64,000 nucleotides of DNA. It comes from Leptobrachium leishanense. Taxonomy: Eukaryota; Chordata; Amphibia; Anura; Megophryidae. Both the position numbers and the translations under genes were made by a program. Positions 11,513 to 22,795 of the stretch are shown in pieces. Positions within the stretch are counted from its first letter, which is position 1. Each line of letters begins with the position of its first letter. Location of the stretch: the NCBI GenBank assembly GCA_009667805.1, contig CM019072.1:33163519-33227518 (forward strand), written 5' to 3'. The notes beneath the pieces are model-generated. The model worked only from the letters and a program-made list of their open reading frames with translations. It did not search any database and was not told the DNA's origin.

Positions 11513-12459
11513 CTAGGAGACGGTTTCCGGGGACATTGGGGGTGGTTGGCCATTTTCCCAATCTGGTAACACATGGTTGAGGAATAAGTCAGCCTCGTTT
11601 GCAGATGTTGTAGTGAGGAATCTTCCACCAATTTGAAGACGAAGAGTAGCAGGGTACAATAGGGCAAACTTTATACCCTTTCTGTAGAGTGCCGTGCATA
11701 CAGGGGCAAAAGCTTTGCGCTTGAGTGTGACCTGAACCAAATAGTCACGAAAAATTAAAATTTTGTGTTGTTGGTATAGAAGAGTGGAGATTGTTTTGTA
11801 CGCCACCAAAATCTTCATTACGTCTTTGAAGTTCAAAAACCGGGAAATAACTGGTCTATGTCTGGAGTTGTCTGTCGGTTTAGCGGTGCCTAGTCAATGT
11901 GCCTGTTCAATTGGTATCGGAGAAGTCAAATCGTTGGAGATATCTAATGCTGAAGGAAGCCAATCCCAAAATAAGGCTAGGAGATCAGGGGTACGTACTG
12001 ATTCCGGGATCCCAATGAATCGTAGATTATTACATCTACTTCGATTTTCCAGGTCCTCCAACTTGTCCTGTAATGTCGTGATCGTTGACTGTTGTGCGTG
12101 AATTGTGGACTGTAAAGAGTTAAGGGTGTCTTCTGTTGTGGATTGACCTGTTTCGAGGTCAGAGATCTGGGCAGAGTGCGTTTGAAGTAGTTGAAGTGTG
12201 TTATCGATAGATGATTTCAACGTCTGAAATTGATTTTCAAATATTGGAGTAGCATAGAAACCTCTCTAACCATCTCCGTCACTGATGTCTGAATCTCTGA
12301 GAATGGTCTGGAAGACTGAAGAACAAATTCGTCATCCACGTCCTGAGCAGGCTGAAGTGGAGATGGCGGAAGAGAATTTAACGGAGATGTTTTTTTTGCC
12401 GTTTTAACAGACTTGGTGCCTTGTTTTTTGGCGGTCTGTTTAGCTACAAATGTATCCAT
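11513..12459 (-). pseudogene. L1-type ORF1 (RNA-binding protein), frameshifted
   Basis: The start MDTFVAKQTAKK (12459) is preceded by non-coding leader. The product is the LINE ORF1 nucleic-acid-binding chaperone that coats element RNA in L1-type families. A coiled-coil-like middle (heptads around LLQTHSAQISDLETG and STITTLQDKLEDLENRS) leads into the RRM-like motif RCNNLRFIGIPE. The C-terminal domain continues with ILIFRDYLVQVTLKRKAF and PATLRLQ. The protein is spread over three frames (12459-12217, 12220-11894, 11836-11513), so at least two frameshifts break it. Order and motifs match the family. The short gap before ORF2 is also usual. Confidence 0.8.
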
Positions 12460-13310
12460 GGGGAATTATGATGTAATGAGAAGTGAGCTGGATCCCCGTT
12501 AGGAGATCCGAAAAAAAAAATTAGGACAAGTTCTTTAGTTAACTTTTTGCTTTGGCTGTTGATGTCTTTTACAGATCTATTTTTTGTTCCAATTTTCCTT
12601 TTTCTGTCGTCTTCACTGCTGTCCCCTGTTATAACCTGTCCCCTATGTCTTGCCTACAGCATTTCCCCACCTCTGGCGCTTTAGATTCTGTGTCCCGCCA
12701 AAGTCAGATTCTGGGGAAGGGAATTAATTAGTATCCCGTTTAATAATTAATTGCGGGTCCCCAGTGAATGTTCCAGTGACCAGTCTGGAGTCTCGCTGTC
12801 CCCAAGGCAAATGGTGTTGGAGTTATACCTGGGAGTGTGAGGGAGGTGAGCGATAACCGCCGATGCGTCTCTCATAAAAAGGAAAAATCCTCCACGTGCC
12901 TTGCAATGAGTGGTTGCGGCCTAAATTAGCGGCCACGTCTTCAGCAGGCCCCGTCTCCGATCAGGTCACTTGGGGGGTGTTATGGGATGGAAGTGGGGAG
13001 GTGGAATCTCGCCACCCGTTGCCCCCGAGGGATGTTCGCCCGCCATGCACCTGGAGAGGAGGGATATCTCCAACCGTCGGCGCCCGGCAACAAGGAAGGC
13101 CCCGTTCCCAGTTTCGTGCTCCCGCTCATTATCGGAGGTGCGCCAGCAGACGCGGTGATGGGGCATAGAAGATCTCACGCCAGCCACCCTCCAGAAAAGG
13201 TTCCCGGGTCGTCCAACACTCTGGGTCGAAAGTCCGCACAGAGCTGTTGTTATGTGCAGCCAGCTCTGATGGCCGCCAAACCGGACGTCCACGAAACCTA
13301 TTTTTAAAGA
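12460..13310 (-). promoter_or_regulatory. Putative 5' leader/promoter region of the L1-type element
   Basis: This stretch lies directly upstream of ORF1 and is GC- and CpG-richer than its surroundings (12890-13280). That fits the internal promoter/5' UTR expected of a full-length L1-type element. No coding sequence is recognised. The right boundary is placed where PLE coding sequence begins (about 13311). I infer the promoter role from position only. Confidence 0.45.
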
Positions 13311-15529
13311 AATATTTTCAGAAAAACCCATTGGAAAGGCCGGAGACGATGCATATATACAAACATACTGATCTAAAGAAAAAGTCCACATTTTTCCCGA
13401 GATCCATGATCTCACCTGAAATTGGTCATTCATGAGATGGAGAGAATAGAGATGGGAAAGAAGCACAATCTCTAGAGAAAAGAAAGGAAAGTCTTGGATG
13501 AACTCACTGCAGACACTTCAATAGTCATCAAACCGGCAGATAAGGGAGGGGGTATAGTCATCCAAACCACGGACAGATATGAAGCTTATAGGATCCTGAA
13601 TGAGGCTAGTACATATAAGAGATTGAAAAATGACGCCATAGAAGATATAAAGACCATATTCTACAATTATTTAAATGAAGGACATATGCTGGGAATTTTG
13701 AATGACAAACAACATATTATCTAAAGATCCAACACCCTAGGAAACCAACATTTTACCATCTACCTAAAATTCATAAAAATCCCCAGAATCCACGGGAAGA
13801 CCCATAATATCGGGTATCGACTCCATCTCCAGTCGGGTGTCGGAATATATAGATCGACTTCTTCAACCACTAGTAATGAAACCAGATGCTTACCTCAATG
13901 ACACACTAAACATAATACAGGATCTGAAAAAGATACCTTGGGAGGAACATTTTATCATGGTCACCAGAGATGTAAAGGCCCTATATAGCAACATTCCCCA
14001 TGAAGAAGCGGTCATGGCCATAATGTCTCATCTAGAAAGAGAAACCGACATACTGAAGGAACAAAGGGAGTCTATACTGGAAGGAATTAAATTGATACTA
14101 AAAAATAACTATTTCTCTTTCAAAAATGAATATTACTTACAAATTAAAGGAAAATCGATGGGAACCAGATTTGCCCCAAGTTTTGCAAACCTTTACATGG
14201 ACAGCTGGAAAGCAATCTAGCGACTAGAATACGAGTTGACATCGCCCTATACCGTAGTTATATTGATGATATATTTATGATATGGAAAGGGGGAGAGGAA
14301 CAACTTGAAATATTCTTAACAGAGTTAAATCTGAGAGATGAAAACATCCAATTAGACACAATATGGAGTCAAGAATCCGTCAACTTTTTAAACCTTACCA
14401 TCTTCCCGGAAGGAGACAAAATATAAACTAAAACCTATTTTAAGAAAGTGGACACCAACAGTTTCATCGGCAGAGACAGCTGCCATCTAGGAAGATGGCT
14501 GGAAGGAGTTCCCAAGATCCAATATATTAGAATGAAGAGAAACTGTTCCAAAATATCGGACTACGAGACCCAGACCGAGAAACTGACTAAGGACTTTCTA
14601 GAAAAAGGTTATGACAAAAACTCATTGGAATTAACTAAAAAAGAAGCAGACAAAATTGAAAGGAAAGAATTCCTGCAATATAAACAAAAACATCCCCAAC
14701 ATACAATGCAGATGGATGTACCAATGATTTTTTCCTACAGTCAACAAGATCGAATTTTCAAGAAGATCATAAAGAAATTCTGGCCCATATTAAGGGAAGA
14801 CCTGGTACTACAATATATCCTGCCAGCAAAACCGAGGTTCATTTGTAGAGGTACCAAAAACCTCAAAACGAAAAATAACAAAAAGTGAACTTATACCGAC
14901 TAAAAAATACGATCCCTTCAAACAAAAACCAGGCTTCTACGGCTGTGGGAATTGTATTAGCTATAGAAGTACAGGAAACAAAAAAAGACACACAGGGTTA
15001 TTCAGAGAGCGGTGAAAAGCAGGAGAATGACTGGAGAATGGAAAATTCTAGGTCAAAATAGCCAAACCAGAAAATTCTCCCATTCATCTCACTTTCCAAA
15101 TCGGCTATTTTGACCTAGAATTTTCCATTCTCCAGTCATTCTCCTGCTTTTCACCGCTCTCTGAATAACCCTGACATTATCAAAATTGAAACCAGAAGGA
15201 GAATGGAAAATTAAAGATATTCTGACCTGTTTCTCGTCTAATGTCATATATCTCCGGATATATCCGTTCGGATTGAAATATATAGGCAAGACAACACGTG
15301 CCTTGGGATCGCGCATCAGAGAACATGTAAGAAACATCGAAAAAGGACTGGAAACACACAGCAACCCCGCACATTTTAAAAAAGTCCACAACAGCGATCC
15401 AAGAAATTTACAATTTATGGCTCTGAAAAAGATACAGAATGGAAGGAGTGGAGGTGACCTAAACAAAAGATTAGGGCAGGAAGAGATGAAGTGTATCTAT
15501 GAATTTGATACACTCCATCCGAAAGGCTA
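13311..15529 (+). pseudogene. PLE reverse transcriptase/GIY-YIG protein, broken
   Basis: Penelope-type polyproteins couple a telomerase-like reverse transcriptase with a GIY-YIG endonuclease. Visible in order are SIVIKPADKGGGIVIQ (finger motif, near 13512), TRDVKALYSNIPHEE (motif A), KSMGTRFAPSFANLYM (motif B) and RSYIDDIFMIWKG (motif C, near 14250). A zinc-ligand-like GFYGCGNCI lies near 14937. The endonuclease begins NVIYLRIYPFGLKYIGKTTR near 15240 and includes RIREHVRNIEKG. Stops near 13724 and 14220 and frameshifts near 13490, 14430 and 14885 inactivate it. The MITE falls between the zinc motif and the endonuclease. Confidence 0.85.
14995..15172. mobile_element. Palindromic MITE, near-perfect (copy A)
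   Basis: About 70 bp at each end are exact or nearly exact reverse complements, starting GGGTTATTCAGAGAGCGG and centred on a loop with AAACCAGAAAATTCTCCC. It interrupts the PLE coding sequence. The same loop and arm pattern recurs at 35224-35381 and 47734-47908. The high arm identity suggests this copy is the youngest of the three or was homogenised. Confidence 0.9.
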
Positions 15530-15540
15530 AACATGGACTT

Positions 15541-16985
15541 TGAACTTTGCCATTTCCTGTAGCAGCCACACTTCTTCACCTCCCCCCTCTCCTACCATCA
15601 AAAAAACCCACGCCGTCAAAAATATCCACCAGTTACCCCTCCCCCATATATAAAACGACTCCCCATAATAAATCCTCCTCCATATAACCTCAACCGGTCT
15701 GCCATATAGGAACAGAGACCTTCAATAGAGACCCACCCCCTCCCTAAGGGAAGGGCCAATCAACGTTTCTCCCAACCCCTAGAATTATTTACGCGTATCT
15801 GCCCCCCCATTTTTGGATAAATGGAATGACCGTTGCATGCAGGAATCGGTGGGCAGCCTGTTTTTATCGGGATTCAGCCAATCAGAATTAAGAACCACCA
15901 TTTGCTAGGTTTCGGTTGTTGCGCCTGTCAAAGTCAATCTGCGTATATGTGCTACAACAAAAATAAAAAATTAAACAATTTACTAATTTTATTGTTTGGG
16001 TATGTGTAGAATATGTAACTGTACTGTGCTGTATTTTTTTTTTGTGCAGGTTCATTTCGTTTTGGCCAGAACGTTCAGACTGTAAATTAACACCAGGTTT
16101 TCAAAGACGTTAAAATGATGCGCGCAAACGTCGTGTGTTACATTTTGCGCTAAGATTGTAATACCATGCGCGTATACGCATACTAACGCATTGGCGCTCA
16201 CAATGTTAAGTATAGGATGCACGCAGGAACTTGCACTCACGCTAGGTTCGCGCGGGGTCACTCGTGTTGGACGTTAACGCACATAGTTCGCGTGAACGTC
16301 GTAAGAGGACGTTATGCGCTAATGTTTTTTTCCTCGCGCATTTGCGTGCACGTAGATGCGCTGCGCGAGGAATGTAATAGGGGCCAAGATAAGGAGACCC
16401 TTACGAGTCAAGTTACAAGTGTTGGACACGAAAGATATTAAGTGTTTACAAGTACACCAGATCCACTTAATCCTTTTACTGAATATACTGATCCCAAATC
16501 TAACCACCCGTTTTTAATTAAAGCTCCCCGACCGAGAATAGAACCTCTAAATGCCCTAATCCAGATTTAACATCTTCCCTTTAATACAGCATTTATGAAC
16601 AGTACTGACTCAATAGCCCTTTTCTGAATGGTAGAAACACCATAGAGAGGACATCCACTACGCCGGTAAACACGCAGACACTATGTGCTCAATGAGAGTA
16701 TTTACACTTCCAATCTCAGAGGGCCCCGGTGTATCTATGGATATAGAAGATATGTGTATGTGTGTATTTCTCTGTATTTTTATATTGACCGATACCGGAC
16801 AGAAATTGAAAGGTGGAACTGCTTAAAACTGCAATGTACGCAGACGAACCCGCTGATTGGCGGTTGAAAGTCATGTGACCGAGATCTCTCTTCTAAGGAC
16901 ACGCGCATGCGCGAAGGACTCGCGCGCAGGAGAAACTGAAAGCAACAGGAACTGTCAGTGTCGTTACTAAACTTCTCCGTAACCA
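15541..16985. other. No gene recognised; PLE 3' flank, then CpG-rich segment
   Basis: 15541-15960 probably belongs to the PLE 3' flank, with a polypyrimidine-rich start. 16060-16390 is rich in CGCG/ACGC words like the Harbinger-like MITEs elsewhere in the window, but I could not find matching ends. 16440-16985 shows nothing I can name. Confidence 0.4.
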
Positions 16986-18690
16986 AAAAAATTAAATACC
17001 AGTCTGGACCTGATCAAATACCAGCAATGCTGCTGTAAATCAGTGCGCCGGCAATTGCAAATCCTGTCGCAACCCTAATCAATGAATCACTGGCGACTGG
17101 ATATATACCCAAACTCTGGAAGACTGCAAGAGTTGTACCTATCCATAAAAGTGGTGACAGTACTTTGGTGTCAAATGCTCCCTGTAATGTCAAAAATTTT
17201 GGAAAAATGCATCTACACACAATTACGTGATTATTATCAATATTGGAACTACTTAACCACGGATCAATCCGGCTTTCATCCAAATCACTCAACTACAACC
17301 GCCCTTTTAAAAGTCTGCAATGATATCCAAGCTGGCATGGAACAAGGAAACCTAACTGGAGCCATCTTCATTTATTTTGACAAAGCCTTTGACACAGTAG
17401 ACCATGGCATCTGGTTAAAAAAACTTAAAGACTCCGATATTGGTGATCGCACGCTAACCTGGTTTCAAATCATATGTATCTGATCGGTCGCAATATGTGT
17501 CCAGTTCTGGCAGCTCCTCCCTCCCCCTCCCAGTTACTTGCGTTGTACCCCAAGGCTCGATACTCGGCCCCTGCTATTTACAATATTCATAAATGTTTGC
17601 CTAACATCTGCAAAGCCTCAACTGTACACATGTACGCTGATGACACCGTAATCTATACCAGCAAACCAACTCTCCCACAACTGGAGGCCGTGCTGCAAGA
17701 ACAATTCACAGAGGTAGAAAAGTGGATCAAACACAACAAACTTTTTTTAAATACTGAGAAAACGGTAACGATGCTCTTTGGAACATAAAACTACATAAAC
17801 TGCAAAATCCCCATCTATGTGTGTGGACAAAATCAAATGGCACACTGACCACAGTCACTTCTCTCAAATATCTAGGTATGTGGTTATACCCAAATCTATC
17901 CTTTGGCCCCCACATCGAAAAACTCAACTAAAATTTACCCCAAACTAGGTGCCCTGTACAGAAACAAATCCTGCCTGAACCCCACGGTAAGAAAGCAGAT
18001 TGTACAACAAATGCTTATGCCAGCTATTGATTACGGAGATTTAGTGTATGCAGCGGCCCCGCAAACACACCTTCAGAAACTTACCACATTGTATAACTCA
18101 TGCTGCTGCTTTGCGCTACAGTGTAACTACATGACCCACCATTGTGACATGTTAAAAGAGCTAAACTGGCCGTCGCTGGAGTCTAAACGTACCCTTCACC
18201 TTTCCAACCTGGTGTTTAAGAGCTTTTCTGGGAAGCTGCCATTCTACCTGAATAGACTGCTTCCTCCAGCAGTTCCTTCAACCTATAACCTCCGATCCAG
18301 GACAAGCACCTTACTTGCAATACCACAATACAAGAAGACAGTGGCTCAGTCCTCATTTTCCTACAGAGCACCACAGTTATGGAATAACCTCCCAGACGCC
18401 ATCAAATCTTCCCCCAGTCTAAAATCACTCAAGAGCTCCCTATTAGCATACCTCAATACGGAATGCACCTGTAAACATGTAACATAATGACTATTTCCTA
18501 CATATTTATTTTCTGTTAATCTGTATATTTGTGTTTTTTTTAATATATATATATATCTTGCATTGTATTACTTTGTATTTCTGTAACAACTGTAACATTT
18601 TAATGTTCTTGAACCCAGGACGTATTTGAAAACGAGAGAAAATCTCAATGTATCCTTCCTGGTAAAATCCTTTATAAATAATAGCGATTC
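16986..18690 (+). mobile_element. L2-type LINE, 5' truncated (copy 2)
   Basis: The element starts inside the reverse transcriptase (residues SGPDQIPAMLL near 17006) and ends at the L2 tail (CTCAATGTATCCTTCCTGG, 18641) followed by TAAAATCCTTTATAAATAATAG. The 3' UTR has an AT microsatellite (18540). This copy is uninterrupted and serves as the reference for the split copy at 6129-10837. Confidence 0.88.
16990..18486 (+). pseudogene. L2-type reverse transcriptase, frameshifted
   Basis: Motifs in order: SGPDQIPAML, IYFDKAFDTVDHGIW (motif A, near 17374), VVPQGSILGP (motif B, near 17543), HMYADDTVIYTS (catalytic motif C, near 17627), EKWIKHNKLFLNTEK and SLKYLGMWLYPNLSFGPH. The C-terminal domain is open from 17903 to 18487 and includes LFNSCC-like, KRTLHLSNLVFKSF, YNLRSRTSTLLAIP and SYRAPQLWNNLPD. 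The endonuclease domain is absent. Frameshifts occur near 17180, 17480, 17790 and 17925. The family reverse transcribes its own RNA by target-primed synthesis, but this copy cannot code for a working protein. Confidence 0.85.
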
Positions 18691-18699
18691 ACAAATACC

Positions 18700-19075
18700 G
18701 AACTGCCTATAAAACAAGGACGTTCTCTCTAAAGGGGTATCCAGCTGAGGCCGCAATGGCGAAACGCGTACTGTACCCCCCCCCCCCCGATATTGCATTT
18801 ATTGTTTTTATACTTTTATGCCAATAAAATCCCTTCTTAATTTTAAACCTCCCGCATCCTCTGGTATTTGCACGGCGGCACCAGCCACTGAGAACACCAG
18901 GAAGCGTCCAGCAGGTGTATCAAGAGAAGTACAGACCAGCTGACCTACTGCCCAAACGGAAAGAGGAGGACAAAGGGACTCTGGCCACCTATATGGGCCA
19001 GAAAGGTGCAAAGAGTGAGCCTGCTTAAAACGATTGGCTCCCGTCCACGTGAGTTTGCACTTTTCGTATGTCACA
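18700..19075 (+). mobile_element. Solo Penelope-like terminal repeat (pLTR) fragment
   Basis: It contains a hammerhead-like core (18743-18771), then a poly-C tract, ATGCCAATAAAATCCCTTC, and an end like CACGTGAGTTTGCACTTTT. The same order is seen downstream of PLE 2 (32544-32850: hammerhead-like motif, T-rich run, CACGTGAGTTTTTCACTTTT). It lies directly after an L2 copy, with no PLE coding sequence attached. Confidence 0.55.
18740..18775 (+). ncRNA. Degenerate hammerhead-ribozyme-like motif
   Basis: The sequence CAG-CTGAG-GCC-GCAAT-GGC-GAAACGCGTA-CTG can pair CAG with CTG as stem I and GCC with GGC as stem II. It keeps GAAA and the ACGCGT palindrome. The core CUGANGA is incomplete (two bases missing), so it is probably inactive. 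I interpret it by comparison with the two better copies at 32544 and 34130. Confidence 0.45.
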
Positions 19076-20330
19076 TTGACTCACTTGTAGATACAGTACG
19101 CACTATTATGTAATTTTGTTCATGTTTTTGAGGAAAAGTAACAATGCAGAGAAATAGAAAATAAGAACCATTTGCGAAGATAATCCAGCACTTCACATTT
19201 CAAGTCCTGACCACTAGGTGGCGGTGGAACATAAGGAAGTAACTACCAGCAATAAGAAACCTCCAATTTGATGCTGAGTGAGATACAAACATGTAACACC
19301 ATTCTCACATCAATTCACTAAGATTTGGACATTCTTTACTTTTAAGTATCCTTTGTCCAATAATCCGGCAGACAATCAAACATATATCACACACAAATAT
19401 TGGTGTACTCTATGGATAAATATCATAAAAATACAATGAATATAGAGACTGTATATTGTTTTTGAAAAAAGTGTTTATTCTGAAAGTAATATTTTTCTGC
19501 ACAACTGTTTTTAATAGAAATTTGTTGTTATTGGTGTATTAACACGAGGGACATAAAACAATCCCTTATATGTGAGCAGCACCCAACTGGGGGAATATTA
19601 ATTTTTGCACTATAACATTCCAAACAGTAACAAAACACTACCAATAACCCCTGGGAAGCAGCAGCACACATTTAGTATTTACTCGAGGAACCGGCGCCAA
19701 CAAAGGGCACCCCCTACTTTATCTTATCAAATATTGAACATGGCACCCGAATCATACATTAAACACATTATACATCTCAGAAATATCATACATTACACAC
19801 ATATCACATTATACATCACACATTGCACGCATAGCATAAATTACACATTACACACACATGCAGGCATCTACTGGCCATCGGGACTACCGGGAGGTTCCTG
19901 GTGGGCCAATGGCTCAGTGGGCCACTGCCAGCTTCATAATCAGCAGCCCCGGTATCGGACTCTTAGAGTCCGAATCCGGAGCTTGTCTGACAGCGATACA
20001 CGGCTCCAACCTGCAGCATGCCTCCCATATGCATAGCATGAGTCTGGGATTGGCATGCTGCAGGTGCCGCCCCCTCCAGCGTGACTCACCACTACCTGTC
20101 AGGTCATGTGATGTGGATGCATGCAGAGGAGGCCAAAGAAGGGACGTCATCGGGATAGAGAAGCTGCTTGCTGAGGTGTTGGTGAGTGTACTCAGTTGGG
20201 GGGGGCATGATATGGGGAGTTGCAGGCTCATATGATCCCTCCACAGGCTCATATCATTCTCCACTCCCCAGCAGGCTCATATCACCCCCCTGCAGGCTTA
20301 CATGATCCAGTGGAGGGGGGCAAAAAGCGG
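19076..20330. other. No gene recognised
   Basis: The region is unassigned. 19740-19860 is rich in short ACATTATACAT/CACATTACACA repeats. 20225-20320 has several diverged copies of a unit containing GCAGGCTCATATCA. The open frames across 19605-20264 look like chance frames in low-complexity sequence. Confidence 0.5.
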
Positions 20331-20576
20331 GGGTTGAATACTTTTATCAGTATACCTACAGTTGTGCTCAAAATTATTCAACCCCCACTGAAATTGAGTG
20401 TTTTGGCCAGTTTGACATTGATTTTGATCATTCAGTCATCTTGCTTACAATTAAATCAAAGAGGCACGTGTAGGTCAGACAAATATAACATAACATTTAT
20501 AATGAAATAACCACAAATGTCTTTTCTGTGCTCACATCATTATCAGTTTTATTCAACCCCCAAGTGACATTCAATC

Positions 20577-21604
20577 TTAGTACTTAGTACAACATCCTTT
20601 TACAGTTATAACAGCTTTTAAACGTGAAGCATAGCTTGACACAAGTGTCTTGCAGCGATCTACGGGTATCTTCGCCCATTCGTCATGGGCAAAAGCCTCC
20701 AGTTCAGTCACATTCTTAGGCTTGCGCACTGCAACTGCTTTCTTTAAGTCCCACCAGAGGTTCTCAATCGGATTTAAGTCAGGTGACTGCGATGGCCACT
20801 CCAAAATGTTCCAGCCTTTAATCTGCAACCATGCTCTAGTGGACTTGGAGGTATGCTTGGGATCATTGTCCTGTTGAAAGGTCCAACGTCTCCCAAGCCT
20901 CAGGTTTGTGACGGACTGCATCACATTGTCATCCAATATCTCCTGGTACTGAAGAGAATTCATGGTACCTTGCACACGCTGAAGCTTCCCTGTACCTGCA
21001 GAAGCAAAACAGCCCCAAAACATGATTGACCCCCGCCATGCTTCACAGTAGGCAAGGTTTCTTTTCTTCATAGGCCTTGTTCTTCCTCCTCCAAACATAG
21101 CGTTGATCCATGGGCCCAAACAGTTCTAATTTTGTTTCATCAGTCCACAGAACACTATCCCAAAAACTTCTGTGGTTTGTCCACATGACTTTTGGCATAC
21201 TGCAGTCGACTCTTATTCTTTGGAGACAGCAAGGGGGTGCGCCTAGGAGTTCTGGCATGGAGGCCTTCATTACGCAGTGTGCGCCGTATTGTCGGAGCTG
21301 AAACTTCAGTACCCACATCTGACAAATCTTTTCTCAGTTCCTCAGCAGTCACACGGGGACTTTTCTCCACTATACGCTTCAGGTAGCGCACAACAGTCGA
21401 AGTCAGCATCTTCTTTCTGCCACGACCAGGTAGCGTTTCAACAGTGCCCTTTGCCTTGAATTTGCGAATGATGCTTCCAATGGTCTCTCTTGGTATGTTT
21501 AACATCTTTGCAATCTTCTTATAGCCATTGCCCTTCCTGTGAAGAGTAATCACCTCTTCTCTTGTCTTCCTGGACCATTCTCTTGACTTCATGTTTGTAA
21601 CCAC
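20577..21604 (-). pseudogene. Tc1 transposase, two single-base frameshifts
   Basis: DDE transposase that would cut and paste the element. The N-terminus MKSREWSRKTREEVI leads into paired-like helix-turn-helix DNA-binding regions (GYKKIAKMLNIPRETI and RVTAEELRKDL). The catalytic core shows WTDETK (first Asp), QQDNDPKHTS (second Asp) and SPDLNPIENLW (final Glu), so all three acidic residues remain. The C-terminus is intact (near 20577). Only two frame breaks are visible. One is an extra T in a T5 run near 21158 (QKFLG instead of QKFWDS), and the other an extra A near 21056. Both are homopolymer changes, so the gene may be intact in reality or only recently broken. Confidence 0.9.
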
Positions 21605-21764
21605 ACCAGTAAATGTCTAGAAGGAGCTGAGTATCAGTCATTTTAAAGCTGCCTAATTAGTGCTTATTATGCTTTATTGCTGCTCCGTGACATCCACAGG
21701 TGTTTTCAATAGCTGATTGAAAACACTTGAATGAACCTCTGTTCTTCAGAGTGGTAGTCTTTAA

Positions 21765-22071
21765 GGCTGGGTTCACACCTGGGCGTTGCGCTGCGTCGCG
21801 CAATGCGCGCATTTTTTTTACGCGCGTACGCGCATACAAAAACGCGCGTTGCAGCGCGTTCGCGGCTATGATATGGCCGCAAACACGCTGCTGTATGCCC
21901 GAAAAGAAGCTCCCGAACTTCTTTTTGGGTCGGCTGTTTTAAAGCGCGTTCCTGCGCGCTCTAAAATGCTTAGGTCTGAATGGGGCCCATAGCAAAGCAT
22001 GGGATTTCCCCGTTCATGTGTTTTAAAGCGTGCACGAACGCGCGTTAAAACGGCTAGGTGTGAACGGGGCC
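21765..22071. mobile_element. Harbinger-like MITE (TAA target duplication)
   Basis: Ends are GGCTGGGTTCACACC and GGTGTGAACGGGGCC, imperfect inverted repeats, with TAA on both sides (21762-21764 and 22072-22074). The interior is packed with CGCG and ACGC words. It sits in the Tc1 leader. The short GG...CC ends and 3-bp T(T/A)A duplication fit PIF/Harbinger-type insertion, but no transposase is present to confirm the superfamily. Confidence 0.75.
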
Positions 22072-22663
22072 TAAGGGGTTGAATAATTGTGTCAATGAAG
22101 AATTCACAAAAGAAACATTTATTACTGTATTACAAAACCAATTGAGGTCATTTTAGTTGCATATGGTTCTTTAAAAAGTCCTTGTAGGATTTCATTCTGA
22201 ATACAATTACAAATGTACACTAAATTCCCTAAAACCCTTTACAGCATTGGGGGTTGAATAATTTTGAACACAACTGTATATTTTAAAAAACAATGATGTT
22301 ACAGGTGTGAATTCTGGTATTTAAAATCTTCGTTAAAACAAACGTGGTTTACCATTTTCAGAAAATCCAGTTAAGGGGGGTGGGAGTAAAGGGGTGTGGA
22401 TACTTTTATCAGTATACCTATATTCCAAAAACCAAAGATGTTACAGGTGTGAAATTTGGTATTTACAATCTTCTTGAAAAATAAACAAACATGTGGTCTA
22501 CCATTTTCCAAAGATCCAAATGGGGCGTGAAAAATGGAGTGAATACTTTAAAACAGGATACCTATAGCTCAAAAAATGAAGGTGGTACAGACGTGAAAAT
22601 TTGTATTTTGATTCTTCATGAAAAATAAAAAAAACACGTATTTTACCATTTTCCAAACATCCA

Positions 22664-22795
22664 GGGCCATATTACATACTTGGTGCTAACTTAACCAGAC
22701 TGTTGTAAACTTCCCAGAGCCATTATAGCCTATGGAGGTTTTAACTAGTTTACAACTGCTCTGGTTAAGTTAGCACCAACGTTGTAATATAGCCC
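22664..22795. mobile_element. 132-bp palindromic MITE in the tandem repeat
   Basis: The arms begin GGGCCATATTACA and end TGTAATATAGCCC, and the inner arms GGTGCTAACTTAACCAGA pair with their reverse complement. CCA flanks both sides. An inverted copy of the same element in the same flanking repeat lies at 33376-33507. Confidence 0.85.

Larger units (their letters stand above)
3714..13310 (-). mobile_element. L1/Tx1-type LINE, split by nested insertions
   Basis: Read on the minus strand, the segment contains in order a GC-rich 5' leader (13310-12460), a broken ORF1 (12459-11513), and ORF2 with endonuclease and reverse transcriptase. ORF2 is interrupted between endonuclease codons by an L2-type LINE that itself holds three insertions (6129-10837). 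Bases 10838 and 6128 join the two halves of the endonuclease with little or no loss: residues ...LLDI on one side, then PTLNLILGGDFN on the other. The 3' end is cut at 3714 by a plus-strand poly(A) tail. Frameshifts and stops make this copy inactive. Confidence 0.9.
13311..15540 (+). mobile_element. Penelope-like element 1, 5' truncated
   Basis: The coding sequence is homologous to the longer PLE at 24.8-32 kb but starts within the region just N-terminal of the reverse transcriptase. It contains RT and GIY-YIG parts, broken by several stops and frameshifts and by a palindromic MITE (14995-15172). The left junction with the L1 5' leader is sharp, and I found no 5' part of this PLE elsewhere, so 5' truncation is likely. 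The 3' boundary is uncertain. Confidence 0.85.
20359..22276 (-). mobile_element. Tc1/mariner transposon with TA target duplication
   Basis: The left end reads CAGTTGTGCTCAAAATTATT and the right end is its reverse complement with one change (AATAATTTTGAACACAACTG). TA flanks both sides (20357-20358 and 22277-22278). The transposase lies on the minus strand. A 307-bp Harbinger-like MITE sits in the 5' leader (21765-22071). The element is inserted in the 145-bp tandem repeat at its ATACCTA site. Confidence 0.95.

Noticed and set aside
12890..13470. Host coding exon in GC-rich frames
   Set aside because: The region is directly upstream of L1 ORF1 and is better explained as the L1 5' leader plus PLE sequence. 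Frames overlap on both strands without domains.
19605..20264. Plus-strand frames of 143 and 125 codons
   Set aside because: They run through low-complexity ACAT repeats and overlap a minus-strand frame of similar length. No motif.
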